Translations under genes and position numbers: made by a program
Notes under the pieces: generated by a model
Told to the model about the DNA's origin: nothing
Database searches by the model: none
Seen by the model: the letters and a program-made list of their open reading frames with translations, nothing else
Shown here: piece after piece, positions 7,076-13,026 of the stretch
Position numbering within the stretch: position 1 is the first letter of the stretch
Layout of the letters: each line of letters begins with the position of its first letter
Assembly (NCBI GenBank): GCA_051745935.1
Contig: JBNJEM010000119.1
Coordinates: 1-14,786, forward strand
DNA from: JBNJEM01 sp051745935
GTDB taxonomy: Bacteria > Planctomycetota > Planctomycetia > Pirellulales > Pirellulaceae
Direction: 5' to 3'
DNA: 14,786 nucleotides

Positions 7076-8155
7076 TCAATTCTTTTCGGCATCCTGCTCG
7101 TTTTCGTCTTTGCGCAGATGCACTTGCAAGTAGTTGGCGCGAGCCACGTTCCGATCCGCCGTATCGAGTTCGATCCCGCGCAGTTTCTGGAGGTGAGCGG
7201 GCTGCGTGTGGATAAACAGCTTGTTGACGGTGGGAATTCCCAGATCGTGAATCAGTCCCAAGTTGACCCCCATCCGCACACTGGAAAGCAAGTGCATCGT
7301 TTCTTCGCTGCTGATGGTTTGGGCAGTACTCAGAATCCCATACGCTCGACTGACGCGATCGTGGAGGTCTCGTTCACTCTCCTGGACCAGGAAATCACGA
7401 GCTCGCCGCTCATAGTCGATGACCACCGGGATGATGTCGCCCACTTGCGAGATCAATTCTTGCTCGCTCCGGCCAAGCGTGACCTGGTTACTGATCTGGT
7501 AAAAGTCCCCCATCGCTTGGGACCCTTCACCGTAGAGTCCACGAACAGCCAGGCTGATCTTATGCAAGCTGCGAAACACTTTTTCGATTTGCCGCGTAAT
7601 CACCAGCGCCGGCAGATGCAGCATCACGCTTACCCGCATTCCGGTTCCCACGTTGGTTGGACAAGCGGTCAGATATCCCCATCGCTCATTAAAGGCATAG
7701 GTCATCCGCTGCTCGATCACGTCGTCGAGGTGATTGATCCGCTCCCAAGCCGCTTGCAGATCCAACCCGCTATGCATGACCTGGAGACGGAGATGATCTT
7801 CCTCGTTAATCATCATGCTAAATTTCTCACTGGGATCGATGGCCACGCCGCGAGCCCCTTCGCTTTCAGAATGCTCCCGGCTAATCAGCTGGCGTTCGAC
7901 CAAAAACTGTCGATCCACGTCTTCCAGTGATCCCACATCAAGATAGGTCAAGCTAGACCACTCACTCACCTCGCTAATTCGTTCGTGCAGTCTCCGTTCG
8001 ATCTGGGTCCGGTCGGCGGGCGGACACTTGCGGACGAACGGGTATTCAGCCAAGTTGCGCGCGAGGCGAATACGGCTGCTGATGACGATATCAGACTCCG
8101 GGCCCGACCCACGGAGCCACTCGCCACATTTTTCTGCCAATTCCTCGAGCTTCAC
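7076..8155 (-). CDS. mcsB: Protein-arginine kinase McsB
   Basis: McsB belongs to the ATP:guanido phosphotransferase family and phosphorylates arginines in proteins. In Bacillus this marks substrates for ClpCP degradation. The 359-residue protein has the nucleotide-binding SSRIRLARN (26-34), the acidic NEEDHLR (117-123), the active-site region TACPTNVGTG (163-172) with Cys165, and RGLYGEGS (205-212). The phosphoarginine-binding RDxxRA motif of Firmicute McsB reads RNVARA at 335-340, so Asp is replaced by Asn. The start is GTG at 8155, where the family normally begins. Its ribosome-binding site is weak, which suggests translation helped by the upstream mcsA, although 237 bases separate them. 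It belongs to the same strand and probably the same transcript as mcsA. Confidence 0.94.
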   Translation of the reverse strand: MKLEELAEKCGEWLRGSGPESDIVISSRIRLARNLAEYPFVRKCPPADRTQIERRLHERISEVSEWSSLTYLDVGSLEDVDRQFLVERQLISREHSESEGARGVAIDPSEKFSMMINEEDHLRLQVMHSGLDLQAAWERINHLDDVIEQRMTYAFNERWGYLTACPTNVGTGMRVSVMLHLPALVITRQIEKVFRSLHKISLAVRGLYGEGSQAMGDFYQISNQVTLGRSEQELISQVGDIIPVVIDYERRARDFLVQESERDLHDRVSRAYGILSTAQTISSEETMHLLSSVRMGVNLGLIHDLGIPTVNKLFIHTQPAHLQKLRGIELDTADRNVARANYLQVHLRKDENEQDAEKN

Positions 8156-8393
8156 GATCTGTTCCCATTGTTTACGGGCTGGTTGTTTATCCGAGTTGGT
8201 ACGCTACTCGTTATCGAATGCCCGGCCGGTCGTTATTGAATACCGGTCCGGGGCGATTTCCCGCGTGTCTAGCGCTTGGTCGCGGCTAACCATTCGGGCG
8301 ACACCGGCTCGGTCCGTTTTCTTTCGCCGAGCTGGCACGGCTGCAATAGCAGAGCCCCTGCTGCCCAAGCCAGGATCAAGCCGTGACCAAACA
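8156..8393. other. Spacer between mcsA and mcsB
   Basis: At 237 bases this gap is unusually long for two genes that form a tight operon in other bacteria. No conserved gene is visible. On the minus strand GACCGGTAT near 8240 resembles the end of the 102-bp repeat, and CCGGT/ACCGG arms around 8224-8248 could form a small hairpin. The mcsB start follows without a good Shine-Dalgarno site. Confidence 0.35.
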
Positions 8394-8906
8394 CTAGGCT
8401 TCGTCTTCCCGTTCCTCGAGCCGCAGGATTTCGTCTCGAATGGCCGAGGCCTCCTCGTACTTCTCTCGCTCAACCGCTTCCTTCATCTCTCGTCGCAGTT
8501 GAATCAATCGGGTTTGCTGGTCCGTCCCACACGCCCCGCGTTGGGGAGACTTTCCCGCGTGTTGCGTGGCGCCGTGAATACTCATAATGAGCGGTTCCAG
8601 CTCTTGACTGAAGCAGACGTAATCGTGCGGGCAGCCGAGCCGTCCCACATGACGGAACTCGTAGAACGTGACACCGCAAACGGGGCAAGAACGCTGGTCC
8701 AATTGAGCCAGCTCTTCGGCCGTTTGTCCCACCTTGAGCTGCTGGGCAAGCGAATCCGCCATGCTGGAAGAACTCTCTTCTGATTCCTGGGACTGCGTCA
8801 GGTACAGCCGAGCGTGCTCTTCGCAGAAGTGCAGTTCCATCGGCGAGTTTCCGGTCAGCTCCGTAATGTGAAAGGTCGCGGGTTTTTCACAGTATTGACA
8901 TTTCAT
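8394..8906 (-). CDS. mcsA: McsA, zinc-finger and UVR-domain activator of McsB
   Basis: The 170-residue protein has the McsA layout: a first zinc module C3-x2-C6 with C28-x2-H31, a second with C74-x2-C77 and C92, and a C-terminal UVR motif at 132-167 (LIQLRREMKEAVEREKYEEA and following). McsA binds and activates McsB and links it to Clp degradation. In the Bacillus protein the modules are CxxC pairs. Here the second half of each pair is changed: CEEH at 28-31, and CPHD at 92-95 with another Cys at 98. An upstream in-frame start at 9029 would add 41 unconserved residues. ATG 8906 is preferred because MKCQYCEKPATFHITEL is exactly where McsA proteins begin. The ribosome-binding site is weak. Confidence 0.93.
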   Translation of the reverse strand: MKCQYCEKPATFHITELTGNSPMELHFCEEHARLYLTQSQESEESSSSMADSLAQQLKVGQTAEELAQLDQRSCPVCGVTFYEFRHVGRLGCPHDYVCFSQELEPLIMSIHGATQHAGKSPQRGACGTDQQTRLIQLRREMKEAVEREKYEEASAIRDEILRLEEREDEA

Positions 8907-8981
8907 GATCCAAGGTCCGTTATGTGTGGGCCACTCTATGCAGGCCACGACCGACAGGCCGTCACGGAAAACCAACGCCTT

Positions 8982-9061
8982 TTCCACGTTCCCCGACTCC
9001 GCGTTTCTCGCAGCCGGGCCGCGCGTCATGAGCAGACGCCCCCCTCATGCTTCCACGTTCC
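8982..9061 (-). promoter_or_regulatory. Paired 11-bp direct repeats in the mcsA leader
   Basis: TTCCACGTTCC (GGAACGTGGAA on the mcsA strand) occurs perfectly at 8982-8992 and 9051-9061, 69 bases apart, both between the promoter and the mcsA start. An 11-base match within a 250-base leader is unlikely by chance. These could be regulator-binding sites or paired RNA-level signals. They do not resemble CtsR heptads or the CIRCE element. Confidence 0.35.
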
Positions 9062-9165
9062 GGCCGCTCGTCCCTCTCTGGTACGTTCACCGTATCAAGG
9101 TTGATCATCGTCGTGCCACTTCTGGTCGCGTAAAGCTTGCGTGGTTTAGGGACGAATCTGCCTGG

Positions 9166-9193
9166 ATTCTACCAGTCCCCCCTCTACTGTCAA
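9166..9193 (-). promoter_or_regulatory. Consensus sigma70-type promoter facing mcsA
   Basis: On the minus strand TTGACA (9193-9188) is a perfect -35. After 16 bases comes TAGAAT (9171-9166), five of six for a -10, preceded by TG in the extended -10 position. Transcription would start near 9159, leaving a leader of about 250 bases before the mcsA ATG. It is the strongest promoter match in the window and would drive mcsA and probably mcsB. Confidence 0.65.
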
Positions 9194-9381
9194 GATTAGT
9201 CACGGCGTGGGGGGATCAAGCGCAAATTCTTTCCTAAAAACGGGATAGTGAGCGGATTCTCCGCCCGTTGCCGTCGCGGTGGGCTGGTGCTAAGCTGAGC
9301 GTGCTTTCGGAGTGCCCGCGAACCATTGCGGATCCGGCCTCCAAGCCGTATCGTGCCCGGACCGCCCCTTACGCTCGTTGC

Positions 9382-10890
9382 ATGAGCCGAACCATGACTC
9401 ACGCTCCCGACTTCAAGACGTTTGAATCGCTCTGTAACCACTACGATTTAATCCCGGTCTATCGGTGTATGGTAAGCGACACGCTGACTCCCGTCACCGC
9501 GTTTCACCACTTGGACGAGGGGGGAAGCGCCTGTTTGTTCGAAAGCGTCATTGGGGGCGAAAAAGTGGGCCGCTACAGCTTCCTGGCGGCAGGCCCTTAT
9601 TTGCAGTTTTTGGCGAGCGGCCACCAGGTGGTCATCATCCGCGGCACGCAACGGGAAACCACGTCCGCGGCCGATCCCTTGGCATTGCTTCAAAATGAAT
9701 TGTATCAAGTGCGAGTCGCTCATTTTCCCGGACTGCCACCCTTTACCGGCGGCGCCGTGGGATACGCCGGGTACGATGTCGTCCGGTACGTGGAAGATCT
9801 ACCCGCCCCTCCCGAGGATGATCGGCACTTGCCCGACATGGCATTCGGTTTTTACGACCGCATGGTGGTGTTTGACCACGTGAACAAAACCATGTTCGTG
9901 ATCGCAATGGCGCACGTGCAAGAACACGCGGGAGACGCGCGCGGAGCGTATCAAGCGGCCCGAGAGCGCGTTGATAACATGGTCGCTCGACTCTCCTCCA
10001 CCGAAAGGAACCTTCGGTGTACCGATATCGACACCACGAGGGAGGTGTCGTTAACCTGCCGCGCCAATTTCCAACAGCATGAGTTCGAAGACGCGGTGAG
10101 GACATGCGTGGAGTACATTCGGGCTGGGGATATTTTTCAGGTGGTCATCAGCCAACGGCTGCAATTGGAAATCAAGGCGTCTCCCTTCGAGATCTATCGC
10201 ACCTTGCGCATCGTCAATCCCAGCCCCTTCATGTTTTTCCTCCGCTCCTCGGGCGTCACGTTGGTGGGCAGTTCGCCGGAGATCATGTGCCGCGTGGTGG
10301 ATGGCAAGGTCACGGTCCGCCCCCTCGCCGGCACCCGGAAACGGGGCAGCGATGACGCTGAAGACCGGCGTTTGGCCGAAGACTTGCTCGCCGATCCCAA
10401 GGAGCGGGCGGAGCATGTCATGCTGGTCGATCTCGGACGAAACGACGTGGGACGCGTGGCACGCTACGGCACCGTCGAGCTGTCGGAGGTCATGGAGATC
10501 GAACGCTACAGCCACGTGATGCATATCACCTCAAACGTTAGTGGTATGCTGCGCGACGGTCAGGATGCCTTTGACGCGCTCCGCGCCTGCCTCCCCGCCG
10601 GGACCGTTTCCGGGGCGCCTAAAGTGCGAGCCATGGAGATCATCGATGAATTAGAGCCCCATCGTCGCGGCCCCTACGCGGGAGCAGTCGGCTACATTGA
10701 CTACAGCGGCAACATGGACACCTGTATCGCCCTCCGAACCATCGTCATACAGGGTAACCAAGCTTACGTGCAGGCCGGAGCGGGCATCGTGGCCGATAGC
10801 ATCCCGCGGCACGAATACCAGGAAACGCTCAATAAGGCTCGAGGACTCCTGAATGCCATTGAAATCACCGAATGCCGGGAAACAGACTGA
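9382..10890 (+). CDS. trpE: Anthranilate synthase component I
   Basis: TrpE converts chorismate to anthranilate, with ammonia supplied by the glutaminase TrpG (not in this window). The 502-residue protein shows GGAVGYAGYDVVRYVE, IRAGDIFQVVISQRL, VGSSPEIM, RPLAGTRKRG, VDLGRNDVGRV, LPAGTVSGAPK and QAGAGIVADS in the correct order, which together define the chorismate-binding domain. LFES (52-55) matches the LLES motif that forms the tryptophan feedback site, so allosteric inhibition is likely. The start is uncertain: ATG 9382 and ATG 9394 are both in frame before the conserved region, and neither has a Shine-Dalgarno site. A TTG at 9268 is less likely. trpE is separate from trpBA, which lies on the other strand 1.1 kb downstream. 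Confidence 0.95.
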   Translation: MSRTMTHAPDFKTFESLCNHYDLIPVYRCMVSDTLTPVTAFHHLDEGGSACLFESVIGGEKVGRYSFLAAGPYLQFLASGHQVVIIRGTQRETTSAADPLALLQNELYQVRVAHFPGLPPFTGGAVGYAGYDVVRYVEDLPAPPEDDRHLPDMAFGFYDRMVVFDHVNKTMFVIAMAHVQEHAGDARGAYQAARERVDNMVARLSSTERNLRCTDIDTTREVSLTCRANFQQHEFEDAVRTCVEYIRAGDIFQVVISQRLQLEIKASPFEIYRTLRIVNPSPFMFFLRSSGVTLVGSSPEIMCRVVDGKVTVRPLAGTRKRGSDDAEDRRLAEDLLADPKERAEHVMLVDLGRNDVGRVARYGTVELSEVMEIERYSHVMHITSNVSGMLRDGQDAFDALRACLPAGTVSGAPKVRAMEIIDELEPHRRGPYAGAVGYIDYSGNMDTCIALRTIVIQGNQAYVQAGAGIVADSIPRHEYQETLNKARGLLNAIEITECRETD

Positions 10891-10908
10891 ATGACCGACA
10901 CAAGATGA

Positions 10909-10960
10909 AGCACCACGCACCAACCAACAACCACCAACCAACCACCACCACGCACCACAC
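10909..10960 (-). repeat. Low-complexity CCAACC/CCACC tract, G-rich on the minus strand
   Basis: Just after the trpE stop the plus strand is a run of C and A with many CCAACC, ACC and CACC units and almost no T. The minus strand is therefore GGTTGG/GGTGG-rich, with enough GG pairs for a two-layer G-quadruplex. It lies downstream of the unknown gene on that strand and between two convergent 3' ends. Confidence 0.6.
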
Positions 10961-11007
10961 AGCCTGGCACGAGCGAGATACGGGGCACCCAACAACGGCA
11001 CAGCGGA

Positions 11008-11541
11008 TCAACCCATCAGCGATGAGCCCGGATCGGTTGCATCGTCCTCCCACTGACGTCGCACTTCGCGCAGCCCGTAGGCACACCGCTCAAAATCAAG
11101 CCCCAGTCTTTCGAGCACGTCCGAAGCGGCTGCGTCTTCCGACTCTGGTGGAATCGAACTGGCGAGCAGATACGCCCGTTTGCCCACCAAGCAATAGGTC
11201 CCGAATTCATCCAAATCGGACTTCGCTTCCGTTTGTCGCAACGATTCGGGAAAAACCCCCGTCCAAAACATCGCAAGATCGCCGATATAGCGGTGAACCC
11301 GACGCCGCGCCGCCCCAATCCGCGTTTCCGCCTCTTCGATCAACCGACCGAATTCCCGGACCACGTGCCCGCCCGCTGTCCGAAAGCCATGCAACTGGTC
11401 GGTGCGTACGCAGTGAACCAGCAGAGCGCTGAGATAGTCGACCAGCGGCGGGTCCACGATCCCCAGCTTAACTTCGAACGTATACTCCGTGACGCCAGAA
11501 AAGAACCGTTCCAGGTTGGTGTTGGGATGGCGAGCTGGCAT
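11008..11541 (-). CDS. Conserved-looking protein of unknown function
   Basis: A 177-residue, probably cytoplasmic protein I do not recognise. It has no signal peptide or membrane segment. It looks mostly helical: LVDYLSALLVHCV (33-45) is hydrophobic, REFGRLIEEAETRIGAARRRVHRY (62-85) is a charged helix, and a conserved-looking block IGDLAMFWTGVFPESL (86-101) follows. The tail after 167 is disordered. The start ATG 11541 is secure, with GGAGGT 5 bases before it; an upstream extension to 11658 would run into a simple repeat. It lies on the same strand as trpA and trpB, 423 bases after trpA, so it may share their transcript or have its own promoter near the pentamer repeat. Base composition and codon use look like those of its neighbours. 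Confidence 0.7.
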   Translation of the reverse strand: MPARHPNTNLERFFSGVTEYTFEVKLGIVDPPLVDYLSALLVHCVRTDQLHGFRTAGGHVVREFGRLIEEAETRIGAARRRVHRYIGDLAMFWTGVFPESLRQTEAKSDLDEFGTYCLVGKRAYLLASSIPPESEDAAASDVLERLGLDFERCAYGLREVRRQWEDDATDPGSSLMG

Positions 11542-11654
11542 GGTGCACCTCCATCTCCACTCTACGGTTCTCAGCGAACAGGTCAATCGGAAAATGTCGC
11601 CCGGCTTACTCGAGTGGGGGGCGGCCCCGGCGAACAGGGGGTCGAAGCAGCGTC

Positions 11655-11704
11655 TCACCTCACCTCACCTCACCTCACCTCACCGCACCTCACCTCACCG
11701 CACC
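11655..11704 (+). repeat. Pentanucleotide tandem repeat, ten (T/G)CACC units
   Basis: Six TCACC units, one GCACC, two TCACC and one GCACC run without interruption. On the minus strand this reads GGTGA/GGTGC and lies 114-163 bases upstream of the start of the unknown 177-residue gene, where a promoter would be expected. A five-base unit is prone to slippage, so unit number may vary between strains and change promoter or leader spacing. Confidence 0.85.
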
Positions 11705-11741
11705 TCGGCGGAAATCAAGCCGGGCCCGTATCTTGTTTATG

Positions 11742-11767
11742 CTTCAGGCGATTTTATACTTCAGGCG
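11742..11767 (+). repeat. Short direct duplication at the left edge of repeat copy 3
   Basis: CTTCAGGCG occurs at 11742-11750 and again at 11759-11767, each preceded by TTTAT or TTTATA, giving a 17-base period. The second occurrence is the normal start of the 102-bp repeat. It is either a local slippage duplication of the repeat edge or a trace of how this copy inserted. Confidence 0.6.
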
Positions 11768-11860
11768 GTCGGATTTGTCCGGGTGGAAAGCTGCCCGACG
11801 CAGGCCGTCTTTCCGTTGGTCGGACTCGCGGCGGACAAAGTCATCCGCGACCGGCATGGC
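11759..11860 (+). repeat. Interspersed 102-bp repeat, copy 3
   Basis: This copy begins CTTCAGGCGGTCGG and ends GACCGGCATGGC. The terminal TATA-like hexamer of the other copies is replaced by CATGGC at 11855-11860. By hand count it has about 12 differences from copy 2. The hairpin arms TCGCGG and CCGCGA are unchanged and the loop differs (GGACAAAGTCA). It lies between trpA and the unknown gene, oriented against both. The rest of this gap (11861-11964) holds only a small AGCGG-CAA-CCGCT hairpin. Confidence 0.85.
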
Positions 11861-11964
11861 GGCGGGAAGAGACGGCGGTACCCGGAAGGGGAAAAGGAAT
11901 TCAGCGGTGGGGGGGAAGCGGCAACCGCTGGCGTTGGCAGAGAATCGGCGACCTTATTGCAAAA

Positions 11965-12783
11965 CTAGAGTTTTCCATCCCCCGAGGAAATCGCTCCAAT
12001 TAACTCGTCCACGTACCGTCGCACCTCGTGCAAGACCGCCGATCGATCGTCCTGTTTGATCTCGGCAATACGACGCACGATCGCCGATCCGACGATCAAC
12101 CCATCGGCAACGGGCGCGAGTTTGCGAACGTGTTCTGGCCGACTAATACCAAAACCAATGCAAATCGGCAGGTTGGTCTCCCGTCGCAGTTCGGACACGT
12201 TTTCGACCAATTCCGGCGGCAATTCTTTCCGTTCGCCGGTGATTCCCGTAACCGACACGTAGTACAGAAAACCCGTCGATGATTCGATGATACGTAACGC
12301 TCTATCCCGGGGAGTGGTGGGGGTGACGAGCTGTATCAAGCTGAAGTCCTCTCGGCGGCAGATGCGGGCGAGAGGGGGCGCTTCGTCAACCAAGAGGTCG
12401 GGGATAATGGCTCCGGCGAAGCCCGCTGCTTTCGCTCGCTTCACGTATGACTCCAACCCTTGTCGGTGCACGATGGAATAGCTGACCATGGTCACGATCG
12501 GCATGGAAAGCGTGGGCAAGAGTTGTGCCGCCGTATCAAAGATCCGAGACAGTCTTATTCCTCTGTCAAGCGCGCGTGTGAATGAAGCCTGTACCACTGG
12601 CCCGTCGGCGATCGGATCACTATAGGGGATCCCCAATTCACACATATGACAGCCGGCGGCGGCGAATTCACGCAAGATCTCCACCGTGAAAGCCAGATCC
12701 GGATCCCCCGCGGTCACGAAAGGCATGAATGCCTTTGTTCCCCGGGAACGTAGACGCTGAAACAACTCATCAACTGCCGACAT
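11965..12783 (-). CDS. trpA: Tryptophan synthase alpha subunit
   Basis: TrpA cleaves indole-3-glycerol phosphate to indole and glyceraldehyde 3-phosphate, passing indole to TrpB through the alpha2beta2 tunnel. The 272-residue protein is of normal length. Catalytic Glu49 (CELGIP) and Asp60 (SDPIADGP) fall at exactly the Salmonella enzyme's positions. FMPFVTAGDPD (19-29), LVTPTTPRDR, FLYYVSVTGITG and ICIGFGIS (phosphate-binding loop region) are all present. ATG 12783 has GAGG ten bases before it. It follows trpB on the same strand across a 243-base gap holding a 102-bp repeat, so the pair is probably one unit with a long internal spacer. The last dozen residues are polar and unconserved. Confidence 0.96.
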   Translation of the reverse strand: MSAVDELFQRLRSRGTKAFMPFVTAGDPDLAFTVEILREFAAAGCHMCELGIPYSDPIADGPVVQASFTRALDRGIRLSRIFDTAAQLLPTLSMPIVTMVSYSIVHRQGLESYVKRAKAAGFAGAIIPDLLVDEAPPLARICRREDFSLIQLVTPTTPRDRALRIIESSTGFLYYVSVTGITGERKELPPELVENVSELRRETNLPICIGFGISRPEHVRKLAPVADGLIVGSAIVRRIAEIKQDDRSAVLHEVRRYVDELIGAISSGDGKL

Positions 12784-12872
12784 GGAACAAAAACCTCATC
12801 ACTCAAGACAATCCCAAGCGTTCATTCGGTCACCTTGCACATCGCGCCGCATGACCATCGCCACGATCAGGC

Positions 12873-12974
12873 CGCCGCCGGTTGGCCTTCTCCCATTTGG
12901 AACGATTCTCATGGCAAGCCGTCCTCCCGTTCGTCGGACTCGCGGCGGACGAAGTCATCCGCGACCGGTATAAC
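12873..12974 (+). repeat. Interspersed 102-bp repeat, copy 4, with diverged left half
   Basis: The right part, 12914-12974 (GCAAGCCGTCC through GACCGGTATAAC), matches the other copies closely. The left part aligns only loosely, sharing CGGTTGG, TTCT and TGGAA. The hairpin arms TCGCGG and CCGCGA are intact and the loop reads GGACGAAGTCA. TATAAC occupies 12969-12974. This copy sits between trpB and trpA, against their direction, so the trpBA message would carry its complement. Confidence 0.8.
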
Positions 12975-13026
12975 GGATCCGCGCGCCCCGGGAATTCGGC
13001 TGTCACCGCCACCCATCACCATCCCA

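Larger units (their letters stand above)
8907..9381. other. Divergent spacer between mcsA and trpE
   Basis: This 475-base gap serves two divergent genes. Minus-strand signals for mcsA are clear and are listed separately. For trpE I see no good -35/-10 pair, no tandem-Trp leader peptide and no terminator-antiterminator pair, so classical attenuation is not supported. An open frame in phase with trpE extends back to a TTG at 9268 without protein character. Confidence 0.45.

Noticed and set aside
8204..8473. An 89-codon minus-strand frame overlapping the mcsA end and the mcsA-mcsB spacer
   Set aside because: Its first part is an out-of-frame reading of mcsA and the rest has no recognisable features.
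9268..9381. N-terminal extension of trpE from TTG 9268
   Set aside because: TTG start, no ribosome-binding site, and low-quality sequence rich in R, P and A ahead of the normal TrpE N-terminus.
9030..9381. Trp attenuator or CIRCE element in the mcsA-trpE spacer
   Set aside because: No tandem Trp codons in a short frame, no alternative hairpins with a T-run, and no TTAGCACTC-type inverted repeat.
11542..11658. Extension of the unknown 177-residue protein to 11658
   Set aside because: The extension would start at a GTG inside the pentamer repeat, whereas ATG 11541 has an excellent GGAGGT site.
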